This document shows positions 42,973 to 50,326 of a DNA stretch of 64,000 bases, one piece after another. Source of the stretch: Bhargavaea beijingensis. Its GTDB lineage: Bacteria; Bacillota; Bacilli; Bacillales_A; Planococcaceae. Under the pieces are notes generated by a model that did not search any database, was not told where the DNA came from, and saw only the letters and a program-made list of their open reading frames with translations. Made by a program: the position numbers and the translations under genes. The stretch's first letter is position 1; each line of letters opens with the position of its first letter. The DNA lies in the NCBI RefSeq assembly GCF_900101985.1, contig NZ_FNAR01000012.1, positions 21,088-85,087 on the forward strand. Reading direction: 5' to 3'.

Positions 42973-44178
42973 ATGACAGCCAAAAACAATGTCGCCCTTT
43001 TGGTCGCCGGCCAGTCATTGGCGAACATTGGCGATATTCTTTATATCGTTACCATCATCAACTTTGTATATATCTTGACGGGATCCGCTGCCGTTGCTTC
43101 AGTGATCCCGTTCACAGTTACTTCCGCGATGTTTGTATCGAGCTTACTGACGCCGCTACTAACCGGGAGGATCGGGCTAAATCGGCTGCTGGCGGCGACG
43201 CAGGGCCTGAAGACAGCAATGATGGCGGGTTTCGGGTTGATGCTGCCGCTCCTCAATGTGTCCAATTACTATTTCATTTTCCTTGTGATTGCACTCGTTG
43301 CGCTTTGCGACGGCTGTTCAAACCCGGTTTCTCAGGCGCTGATTCCTCATTATGTGGAACCGGAGCGGCTGGTCAAGGCAAACGGCGTATTCGAAGGCGT
43401 ATACCAGACGATCAATACGGTCATGTGGCTAGCCGGCGGAGCTTTCTTGCTATTCATGGATTCCGGCCAATTGATCTGGACGGTTGCCCTGCTGTTTCTT
43501 TTGTCGAGCGTGCTCCTCAGTTTATTGGACAGGGTGGAGCACCGGGCGGAAAGCGAGTCGCCTTCAAGCGGACAGCAGCTGAAAGAGGGCTGGATTACCC
43601 TGTTCCAAGTACCCGTCCTGAAACGGGTCGCTGTGATTGAACTGCTTGAGACGTTTGCGGGAGCCGTCTGGATTGCTGCGATCCTGTATGTCTACGTCAG
43701 CGATGTGCTACAGGCCGGCCAGCAATGGTGGGGCTTTATCAATGGCACATTTTTCATGGGGTTGATTCTCGGGGGTCTGCTTTTTGTCCGGTTCGATGAG
43801 TTTGCGGATCGCCATCTGGCAAAAGTCATGTTCGGAGGTCTGGCGGCCGGGACGGCTGCCACTGCCCTATTCGGAATCACTGCGATACCGGGAGCAGCCC
43901 TTGCACTCTCGTTTCTGGTCGGTCTCGGCGTACAACTGGTCGGCATTCCTAAACAGACGATCATCCAGACGAGCATCCCTGAAGACAAATTGGCAACTGT
44001 CTACAGCTCTCTCGGAGCGCTCGGCACATTGACGTTCGGGGTGGCTTCTCTGCTGATCGGAATCACTGCCGAATGGCTCGGCGTGAAAAGTGTTTACTTG
44101 CTTTCCGCCCTGTTACTGGCCGTTGCGGCATTGATCGTTTTCAGCAGCAGAAAGATACTGAGCAAGGGGATACAGTAA
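42973..44178 (+). CDS. Major facilitator superfamily transporter (MFS_3-like)
   Basis: A 401-residue, twelve-helix transporter beginning ALLVAGQSLANIGDILYIVT, the pattern of the MFS_3/enterobactin-exporter-like subgroup, with a long central cytoplasmic loop near residues 190-215. Substrate unknown; relatives include macrolide and siderophore exporters. ATG after GGGGGATAAAACC. Monocistronic with a terminator of the AACAAGCAG family. Confidence 0.82.
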   Translation: MTAKNNVALLVAGQSLANIGDILYIVTIINFVYILTGSAAVASVIPFTVTSAMFVSSLLTPLLTGRIGLNRLLAATQGLKTAMMAGFGLMLPLLNVSNYYFIFLVIALVALCDGCSNPVSQALIPHYVEPERLVKANGVFEGVYQTINTVMWLAGGAFLLFMDSGQLIWTVALLFLLSSVLLSLLDRVEHRAESESPSSGQQLKEGWITLFQVPVLKRVAVIELLETFAGAVWIAAILYVYVSDVLQAGQQWWGFINGTFFMGLILGGLLFVRFDEFADRHLAKVMFGGLAAGTAATALFGITAIPGAALALSFLVGLGVQLVGIPKQTIIQTSIPEDKLATVYSSLGALGTLTFGVASLLIGITAEWLGVKSVYLLSALLLAVAALIVFSSRKILSKGIQ

Positions 44179-44195
44179 ATCAGTTACGCTTTGAA

Positions 44196-44236
44196 AACAA
44201 GCAGGCATTGCTTCATATCGCCTGCTTGTTGTTTTT
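44196..44236 (+). terminator. Terminator of the AACAAGCAG family (copy 2)
   Basis: AACAAGCAGGC (44196-44206) pairs with GCCTGCTTGTT (44220-44230), then GTTTTTTT. Confidence 0.88.
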
Positions 44237-44258
44237 TTAATGAAAGGATGTCAGTGAC

Positions 44259-44926
44259 ATGACAGTAGACCAGATGAAAGATGTGATCAGGAATAGGAAG
44301 GCATATTGCACAGAAGAAAACTTTATCGGAATTGGTTCGACCCGGAAGACCTATAGCAGAGGTGGAATGGTTATCAAGATTCACCTGTATCCTATCGGGT
44401 ATCTGCAATTCAAAATGAAGCGAATATTTACTGCGCCATGAAGGAGAAGGGCTGGATCCGCTGTTTGCGGCGGTCCATCGTACCGATGAACGGATTTCCG
44501 TCCGACAATATAACACGCTCATCGCTCCAAAGAATGTCCAATCAATTGAAATCGATGTGAAAAAGATCAATACTTCATCCCTGAACGGTATGAGAAAGCT
44601 TTACAGACGCTCGACCGGGAATTCGACCGCTTCGCCTTAATAGACAGTTACAATTACGGTTTGAATGAACAAGACAAGCTCATCTTTACCGTATCGATTT
44701 TCAGCATGACCAAATCGCTGCCAAATCGCTGTATGAAAACGAATGGGTGCCATTTGCAGAATCCGGCGTACTTCTGCAAAACGACTTCGACATTTGTAAA
44801 GTCTGCGGAGAGCAAAAAGAACTCCGGAAGTATGGAGAAGATGAACGGGATGAGAGATGTTATTCTTGCGAGAAGGAATTAGTAACGAGTGAACTCTTGT
44901 TCAGAAAGAGTGCAATATGCTATTAG
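44259..44926 (+). pseudogene. Frameshifted protein-kinase-like gene
   Basis: A reading frame starts MTVDQMKDVIRNRKAYCTEE and continues with FIGIGSTRKTYSRGGMVIKI (a Gly-loop/Lys pattern of kinase-fold proteins), then breaks. The homologous continuation is in other frames: NEANIYCAMKEKGLDPLFAA, later FDRFALIDSYNYGLNEQDKL, and finally SLYENEWVPFAESGVLLQND with CKVCGEQKE and CYSCEKE, a C-terminal zinc ribbon. At least three frameshifts are needed, so no full-length protein can be made. Function of the intact family is not known to me. Confidence 0.7.
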
Positions 44927-45015
44927 GAGCTTAAGGCGGCTGAGGTTATTTTTAGCATATATTCTAAGTTGGGGACGAGGAAGAACAATATTTGGTAAAC
45001 ATTATGGAGGTACAC

Positions 45016-45582
45016 ATGAACTTGAATAGCGAAGAGGAATTTCTCAATCTTATTAGTGAAGATGATTGGATGATGGATATTTTACTCACAGTTAAATCCT
45101 TGGATTTACCTGATTGGTGGGTGTGTGCTGGATTTATCCGTTCGAAAATATGGGATACATTACATGGTTATCGCTATAGGACACCTCTGACTGAAATAGA
45201 TGTCATTTATTTTAATGATAAAAATAAAGATGAGGCTGAAGAGAAAGAGTTGGAGCGAAAGTTGAATAAACTACGTCCTAACGTTCCTTGGTCAGTAAAG
45301 AACGAAGCTAGAATGCACTTTGTTAACGGTATCCCTCCTTATTTATCTTCTATAGATGCAATATCTAAATTTCCTGAAACAGCAACAGCCTTAGGGTTAA
45401 AGTTAGATGAACAGAACAACTTAATTCTGACAGCACCACATGGTATCGACGATGTTATAAATTTGAAGGTAAAGCCAACAGATTATTTTAAAAAGGACGA
45501 AGATCGCATGGCTATTTACAAAGAACGGTTAGTAACAAAAAATTGGAAAACAATATGGTGGAACTTAAAGATTCAGCATTAG
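45016..45582 (+). CDS. Nucleotidyltransferase-fold protein (NTP_transf_6 / DUF925)
   Basis: A 188-residue protein with the family pattern WWVCAGFIRSKIWD followed by LTEIDVIYFN (metal-binding acidic pair) and APHGIDDVINLKVKPT. These are predicted nucleotidyltransferases of unknown substrate. The start at 45016 follows GGAGG by five bases; the frame is open for eight more codons without a better site. The gene is markedly AT-rich compared with the window, suggesting recent transfer. Confidence 0.78.
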   Translation: MNLNSEEEFLNLISEDDWMMDILLTVKSLDLPDWWVCAGFIRSKIWDTLHGYRYRTPLTEIDVIYFNDKNKDEAEEKELERKLNKLRPNVPWSVKNEARMHFVNGIPPYLSSIDAISKFPETATALGLKLDEQNNLILTAPHGIDDVINLKVKPTDYFKKDEDRMAIYKERLVTKNWKTIWWNLKIQH

Positions 45583-46013
45583 TATCTAGTTTATTATTGC
45601 TTGTCTTGCGATTGATTGAGCGTATGGCGGTTGTTTGCACTGACCTCAGTCTCAGTGGCCTGTTACCTCAAGTAAGTCAAACGCACAACAAGGGAGCCTG
45701 CCGTTTTTCTCAAGGATTGAAAGAAGCTTAAACGAATCAGTAACCTTAATGTATTTTTTTACCAGTTTATGTACATAAGTAATATACTGGTTTCCGTAAA
45801 AGATGCTCCATTTGAATCATAAATCTGTTCCTGAAGTCATCGATCCGCCTCTGTCCTTCCTCCATTCCTCCCGTTTATAACTTAAGTTGAAGGATTTTCC
45901 TATTCCCTTTAGAATAAGAGATGACAAAAGTATTCGATTACAGTTTGTTTTTTGTCATCATTTTGATTTGTTGGTTGGTATGAAGAAATACATATAGAGT
46001 AGGAGGTCTTTCA
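45583..46013 (+). other. AT-rich intergenic region with a long hairpin
   Basis: No convincing gene. GATGACAAAA (45920-45929) and TTTTGTCATC (45950-45959) form a perfect 10-bp stem; ACCAGT...ACTGGT near 45762 is another small inverted repeat. A 62-codon frame overlapping the upstream gene has no ribosome site. Confidence 0.35.
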
Positions 46014-46799
46014 ATGAAAGCGGACTTCGGACAAGTGGCGAAGGGCTATGCGCTCTACAGAAATGACCTGACGGAAGAGATATTCAGGGGCTTGGAGTTG
46101 AGGGGGATCAACTTCCGGGGCCGGTCGGTTGCGGACCTCGGGGCGGGAACCGGCGTCCTTTCGCGGATGCTTCAGGAGCAGGGGGCAGTGGTGACGGGCG
46201 TCGAGCCGTCCGCCGAACTGATCAGGGAAGCCAAGCTCATTGATCAGGAATGCGGTATGGATGTTGACTATGTGAACCGGTACGCGGAAGATACCGGCCT
46301 GCCCGGACATTCTTTTGATGCTGTGACCGCACTGCGGGCGTGGCACTGGTTCGACGGACCGACCGTCCTCAAAGAAGCAAAGAGGATTCTGAGGCCCGGC
46401 GGGGACCTTCTGATCATGGATTCCGGATTTGTCAGTGCAGATCCGGTTGTCCAAGAGACGATCGCCCACTTGAGAAAAGCGATCCCCGGGCGGATTAAGC
46501 CTGCAGGCAGAAAGGCGGATTCCACCCAATCCATCAGCAGTTTCCCCGTGGAGTGGTTCGCGGAATGGCAGTCGCACGGATTTGACCTGAAAGAGCTGTA
46601 CAACGAGAGCTACACGGTGGCATTCACGTTGGACACTTGGTGCGAGCGACTCAAGACGCTTTCCTGGATGCTGCACCTGGAAGAGGGCGAGCGGAAACAG
46701 ATTATGGACAGCCTAAAGCCCGACCTGTCCCGGCTTTTTGGAGACAGGACCTATGAAATCGACCATAAATTCCATGTGGTCTGGTTGAAGAATGCATGA
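46014..46799 (+). CDS. Class I SAM-dependent methyltransferase
   Basis: A 261-residue methyltransferase of the UbiE/Methyltransf_11 type. Motif I is VADLGAGTGVLSRML (about residue 39), the acidic residue binding the ribose is in TGVEPS, and the post-III region is RILRPGGDLLIMD. Substrate unknown. ATG after TAGGAGG. Followed closely by a small membrane-protein gene on the same strand. Confidence 0.85.
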   Translation: MKADFGQVAKGYALYRNDLTEEIFRGLELRGINFRGRSVADLGAGTGVLSRMLQEQGAVVTGVEPSAELIREAKLIDQECGMDVDYVNRYAEDTGLPGHSFDAVTALRAWHWFDGPTVLKEAKRILRPGGDLLIMDSGFVSADPVVQETIAHLRKAIPGRIKPAGRKADSTQSISSFPVEWFAEWQSHGFDLKELYNESYTVAFTLDTWCERLKTLSWMLHLEEGERKQIMDSLKPDLSRLFGDRTYEIDHKFHVVWLKNA

Positions 46800-46811
46800 G
46801 GAGGAATGGCG

Positions 46812-46994
46812 ATGGTGAAAAAAAGCTTGCGCTACAGTCTCTTCCTCTTCCCTTGCTTAACGCTGTCGCAGTTTATTTTTAACAGAGAAGTCGAATGGGG
46901 GATGGTGATCGCTATAAGTACCCTAGCCGGCCTGTTTAACCTTTTGTGGGATTGGGCGAAGGTGCCCTATCAATGGAAAAAAAGCGGTGATTGA
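46812..46994 (+). CDS. Small membrane protein, unknown
   Basis: A 60-residue protein with two hydrophobic segments (YSLFLFPCLTLSQFIF and MVIAISTLAGLFNLLWDW). The start at 46812 has GAGGAGG seven bases upstream; the ATG six bases earlier is too close to it. Lies 12 bases after the methyltransferase gene. No family recognised. Confidence 0.5.
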   Translation: MVKKSLRYSLFLFPCLTLSQFIFNREVEWGMVIAISTLAGLFNLLWDWAKVPYQWKKSGD

Positions 46995-47058
46995 GCCAAT
47001 CCGTTCAGGCGGTGGTATACTCGATTGGAAAACGGTTAGACCGGAGGAGCGAAGGCAT

Positions 47059-47319
47059 GTGTTGATTACAGAAGAAGCCAAGGAGCTTTTGCAGCCATTT
47101 CTCGAGGCGCGCGGCCTGGAAGGGCTGCGCCTCACGGTGGAGACGGGCGAGTTTGGTCCTCAGTTTGCCATCACTTTCGACGAGCCGCAGGAGTTCGATG
47201 TTGTGCAGGAAATCAAGGGGATCCGCGTGGCGATCGATGCACAGCTGAGCGACACGGACCTTCTGACGCTTGACGTCGAAGAAACGCCTGAAGGTCGGGG
47301 CATTGTCCTGCGGAACTGA
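47059..47319 (+). CDS. HesB/IscA-like fold protein lacking cysteine ligands
   Basis: An 86-residue protein that resembles the HesB/YadR/YfhF group of A-type iron-sulfur proteins (LITEEAKELLQPFLEARGLE then GLRLTVETGEFGPQFAITFD). The three cysteines that bind the cluster in true A-type carriers are all absent, so it cannot act as a standard carrier. The GTG start at 47059 follows GGAGGAG by nine bases; the longer frame upstream overlaps the preceding gene. Family assignment is moderate. Confidence 0.55.
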   Translation: MLITEEAKELLQPFLEARGLEGLRLTVETGEFGPQFAITFDEPQEFDVVQEIKGIRVAIDAQLSDTDLLTLDVEETPEGRGIVLRN

Positions 47320-47325
47320 ACAGAG

Positions 47326-47368
47326 ACTAAAAACAGGAGCATCCGGGGGGGATGCTCCTGTTTTTAGT
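47326..47368. terminator. Bidirectional terminator between convergent genes
   Basis: A perfect 19-bp stem, 47326-47344 with 47350-47368, with T-runs in both directions. It includes the stop codon of the STAS gene. Confidence 0.9.
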
Positions 47369-48131
47369 GATGCAAATAAGTGCTCAGTTCCTCTTTTAAT
47401 GAATGGTTGAACTGGACCCAGTGATCGAGGTGATGGTGATTCAGCTCTTTTGCGAGGTTCGGCTTGATGCCGATCAGCTTGATGACATTGCCGGTCATGA
47501 AGTTCAGGGTCTTGACCAGCATGATAAACTTATCGATGCCATCCGCATGCACTTCTCCTACGGCTGTCAGATCAAAAAGGATCGCTTCATAATTTCCTCT
47601 GAAGACGGATTGCAGACAACTGTCGGAAATGGCATTGATTTTGTCAGCTGTGATATCGCCGAACAAAGGAATCATGCAGAGCGTATCGGAAAGCGGGATA
47701 AACGGACCGGATAGTTCATCCATCCGTCTGAGCACTTGTTCAAGCTCATCTTTTTTCTCCAATAACTCGAAATCGGTAGAAGCCAGACGGATTTGGATGC
47801 TGGCCAGTTTTTCGATCAGTTCTTCATTGGAACGGTCTTTCTGAACGAACATCATCGTGGCGCGGTTTTCTGTGTCCCACTGAAGGTAAACGTCGAACAG
47901 GACAAGGGGATTCTTTTTGGTCTTCATATTCAGTTCCATTTTGACCGGAACCGGCCCGGACTCCGAACTTATCCGGCCCAGCTTGCTGATTGAGCCCTCA
48001 TCAACCAGCGATCTGATGTGCGCTTTGCTCAGGTCAAAATGGTCTTCGGCAAGGGCCGAATAACTGACGATTCTTCCGTCCCTGTTAACTTTCAAACACG
48101 GGAGAGGAAGGGATAGGTTCAGTCGTTCCAC
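47364..48131 (-). CDS. STAS-domain protein related to RsbR (stressosome-type)
   Basis: A 255-residue protein. The C-terminal 120 residues are a STAS domain of RsbR type (LSGPFIPLSDTLCMIPLFGD, ILFDLTAVGEVHADGIDK, VIKLIGIKPNLAKEL), preceded by a coiled-coil linker and an N-terminal PAS-like region (CLKVNRDGRIVSYSALAED). By eye, the two Thr residues phosphorylated in RsbRA (Thr171, Thr205) are Ala and Glu here. GTG start after GGGAGG, overlapping the B12-protein gene by 47 bases. It is the probable output of the cobalamin photoreceptor encoded upstream. Confidence 0.8.
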   Translation of the reverse strand: MERLNLSLPLPCLKVNRDGRIVSYSALAEDHFDLSKAHIRSLVDEGSISKLGRISSESGPVPVKMELNMKTKKNPLVLFDVYLQWDTENRATMMFVQKDRSNEELIEKLASIQIRLASTDFELLEKKDELEQVLRRMDELSGPFIPLSDTLCMIPLFGDITADKINAISDSCLQSVFRGNYEAILFDLTAVGEVHADGIDKFIMLVKTLNFMTGNVIKLIGIKPNLAKELNHHHLDHWVQFNHSLKEELSTYLHH

Positions 48132-48762
48132 TCTGCTGTCCTCCCATCACATGGTGTCGGATCCATGTTTCTGTTTCCGGCAAATCCCGAAGAATGACCG
48201 TGTCCCCGGTGCAGTACGGCCGCAGGTCATACAGGTCTGCCAGGCGACCGCCAAGCAGGACGGCCGGTTTTTCCGGCAGCCGGCTGAAAGCCTCAGCATA
48301 CTCCCGGAGTTGCGGCAGATGGTAAACCATGCTGACGGATAAGCCGATTACGTCCGGCTTCCAGGCTTCTGCTGTCTGGACGGCATATTCCAAAGGCAGG
48401 CTGGGCCCAAAATACCGGGTGTCCCAGCCATGCTCCCGGAACAGGCTGTCGACCATTTTCAGTCCGAGGTAGTGCTGTTCGCCGTCGAGGCATAGGAACA
48501 TCGCCCTGCCGGCGGATGGTTTTTTTTCGCTGCCGAACGAAAGCTTTGAAAGGATGAAGTCACACGTCGCGGTCGCCAGGTGTTCATCGGCAACCGTGAT
48601 TTCATTGGATTCCCATAAATGGCCGATATGCCGCATCGCGGGCGTCATGAGGTTATGGTAAACATCCGGCTTGGAAGAGCCGGAATACTTCTCGATACAC
48701 GCCCATGCCTTGTCCGGATCGCCTTCGAGCAGGCAGGATGCGAGCATTTCAATATGAGTCAA
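48085..48762 (-). CDS. Cobalamin-binding protein with CarH-type light-sensing motif
   Basis: A 225-residue protein: a four-helix cap (about residues 1-80) with LWESNEITVADEHLATA, which fits the Wx9EH motif of CarH photoreceptors exactly, and a Rossmann-like B12 domain with the lower-ligand motif DGEQHYLGL and GLSVSMVYHLPQL. CarH has an additional DNA-binding domain; none is present here, so signalling is probably by protein contact. TTG start overlaps the preceding stop (TTGA). The STAS protein encoded next is the likely partner. Confidence 0.85.
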   Translation of the reverse strand: MTHIEMLASCLLEGDPDKAWACIEKYSGSSKPDVYHNLMTPAMRHIGHLWESNEITVADEHLATATCDFILSKLSFGSEKKPSAGRAMFLCLDGEQHYLGLKMVDSLFREHGWDTRYFGPSLPLEYAVQTAEAWKPDVIGLSVSMVYHLPQLREYAEAFSRLPEKPAVLLGGRLADLYDLRPYCTGDTVILRDLPETETWIRHHVMGGQQSGTTEPIPSSPVFES

Positions 48763-49124
48763 TTACCCACCTCTTCCGTTTCGCTTTTTCCTTTGAGAAT
48801 CTCGATCGCCCTCATCAGGTATTGGCAGTAGCTTTTGGCCGGTTCACTGTTGTCTTCCGCGAGCAGGGACTTGATCATCCCGAAGTTATCGACAAGATGC
48901 TCCGTCTTCATGCCGTGCCGGGTCAAGATGCCGTCCAGCCAGACGGCGTAATCGGAGAACACTTTCGTCTCGTCCAGCTCATAGGCGGTCCGGAGGTGTC
49001 TCATATGATGGTGGTTATCTTCCCGGCATTTTGCCTTTCCCTGTTCACCAAAACGTTCCAGGAGGGCCGGTTCAAGCCGGTAGATTTCTTCGGTCACCTG
49101 ATCGACGATCTCATCCACATTCAC
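48759..49124 (-). CDS. His-rich helical protein of the B12-STAS operon
   Basis: A 121-residue, predicted all-helical protein with a conspicuous KCREDNHHHMRHLRTA cluster (Cys, Asp and five His) and FSDYAVWLDGILTRHG. The spacing suggests a metal- or heme-binding helical bundle, perhaps the globin-like sensor fold seen in RsbR N-termini; that is inference. GTG at 49124 overlaps the upstream stop (GTGA) and has AGGTGG before it; ATG at 49142 is an alternative start. Confidence 0.6.
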   Translation of the reverse strand: MNVDEIVDQVTEEIYRLEPALLERFGEQGKAKCREDNHHHMRHLRTAYELDETKVFSDYAVWLDGILTRHGMKTEHLVDNFGMIKSLLAEDNSEPAKSYCQYLMRAIEILKGKSETEEVGN

Positions 49125-49426
49125 TTGGCCACCACCTGACATTTGGCCACCTTCGGAATGATGGCGGCCAGTTCCTGATCCGGATACTTTTTCTCAAGTT
49201 CATGGATCCTCCGGAAGTCTTCACTCCGTGCCCATTTCAAATAGTTTTCCTTAGTATCAAAAAATAGCTGTACAGTCAGTTCCCCCGGGCGCCTTTCGTT
49301 CTGCAGCAACAGGAAATCAACGAACCCCTCGGCCTCGTCGACCAGACGGGAGCGGTTTTGATAAATTCCGATGACTTCCTCCGCTTTGTCCGGGGGAACA
49401 TCAAATGTTGAAAATACGGTATACAT
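49121..49426 (-). CDS. Antibiotic-biosynthesis-monooxygenase (ABM/IsdG-fold) protein
   Basis: A 101-residue dimeric alpha-beta barrel protein of the ABM superfamily (FSTFDVPPDKAEEVIGIYQN, GFVDFLLLQNER, FFDTKENYLKWARSEDFRRI). The pattern W..S..F and a downstream His resemble heme-degrading HmoA/IsdG enzymes, so heme monooxygenase is plausible but not certain. First gene of the operon that continues with the His-rich, B12-binding and STAS proteins; ATG after GGGGGAAG. Confidence 0.75.
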   Translation of the reverse strand: MYTVFSTFDVPPDKAEEVIGIYQNRSRLVDEAEGFVDFLLLQNERRPGELTVQLFFDTKENYLKWARSEDFRRIHELEKKYPDQELAAIIPKVAKCQVVAK

Positions 49427-49522
49427 CAGCTTCCCCCTTTTTCCAGTTCATCGTGTGTCGCAAGTTTAACATACCGGGAGAGTGGTTGCGTCCCTCACGA
49501 ATTCCCGGCCAATATGAAAAAC

Positions 49523-49557
49523 GGCAGGGGCACCCGAACGGATGCCCCTGCCATTTT
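49523..49557 (-). terminator. Terminator of the 55-residue protein gene
   Basis: GGCAGGGGCA (49523-49532) pairs with TGCCCCTGCC (49543-49552); ATTTT follows on the plus strand and TTTTTC lies beyond on the minus strand. Confidence 0.75.
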
Positions 49558-49561
49558 GCCA

Positions 49562-49729
49562 TCACCAGTCAAACAGACGGCCGAATGATCGGCCGACCCA
49601 TGTCAGAATCCCCCAGAGAATCCTGAATGGCCACACAAGCAGTTCAGGGAACCACAGGAAACATTCCGTAATGACGCTTTTGTCTTTTTTCTTTTTTTGT
49701 CTTTGCCCTTCCTGTTCCTTGCCTTGCAT
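49562..49729 (-). CDS. Small basic/hydrophobic protein, unknown
   Basis: A 55-residue protein: very basic start (QRQKKKKDK) followed by a Trp- and Phe-rich hydrophobic segment (FLWFPELLVWPFRILWGILT) and a basic end. AGGAGG lies ten bases before the ATG and a terminator follows, so it is probably a real small membrane-associated protein. It resembles short proteins found in other Bacillales without a known role. Confidence 0.6.
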   Translation of the reverse strand: MQGKEQEGQRQKKKKDKSVITECFLWFPELLVWPFRILWGILTWVGRSFGRLFDW

Positions 49730-49868
49730 GAGCCGGTCGCCTCCTGTTTGGGATGTATGTCTTGCCGCTTATACGGTTCAAGAGCCGGTGAGGTTTCAGG
49801 AAATCCGCGGAAGGGGAGGGAAATCGGCATAGGTCGATCATGATGATCCCGTTCGTTTGAATATTTGA

Positions 49869-49898
49869 TTGACATTCAAGACAGGGCTTGAATACAAT
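49869..49898 (+). promoter_or_regulatory. cadCA promoter/operator
   Basis: TTGACA (49869-49874), an 18-base spacer and TACAAT (49893-49898). The spacer is filled by the palindrome ATTCAAG-N6-CTTGAAT (49874-49893), the expected position for an ArsR/SmtB-type repressor such as the CadC encoded next. Confidence 0.8.
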
Positions 49899-49939
49899 GA
49901 AAACAAACATTCAAACGACTATCATAATGAGGTGAAACG

Positions 49940-50326
49940 ATGTCATCCGAAAAGGTTACAAGCCTTTCCAAAGATACATGCGAAACAGTTTGCTACGATG
50001 AAGAGAAAGTCAGCCGTATCCGGTCGAAAATCGACCAGGTCAGCGGCGTCGAGATGATTTTCAAGGCGCTGGCGGATGCCACCCGGCTCAAGATCGCCTA
50101 TGCACTCACATTGGAAAAAGAGCTGTGTGTGTGTGATGTGGCCCAAATCATCGGCGCCACAACCGCCACGGCTTCACATCACCTGAGGCTGCTCCGGAAT
50201 ATGGGGCTCGCCAGATACCGCAAGGAAGGCAAGATGGTATTTTATTCACTGGAGGACGATCACGTCCGGCAACTTGTGGCAATTGCCATGATCCACGAAC
50301 AGGAAGGAATCCGTCATGGAAGATAA
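49940..50326 (+). CDS. cadC: ArsR/SmtB-family metal-sensing repressor CadC
   Basis: A 128-residue winged-helix repressor. The metal-site cysteines of CadC are present: the N-terminal pair in [13 protein letters not shown] and the pair in [11 protein letters not shown], giving a Cys4 Cd/Pb/Zn site. DNA-binding helix [22 protein letters not shown] after GAGGTG. It overlaps cadA by 11 bases and would release its promoter when Cd, Pb or Zn binds. Confidence 0.9.
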   Translation: MSSEKVTSLSKDTCETVCYDEEKVSRIRSKIDQVSGVEMIFKALADATRLKIAYALTLEKELCVCDVAQIIGATTATASHHLRLLRNMGLARYRKEGKMVFYSLEDDHVRQLVAIAMIHEQEGIRHGR

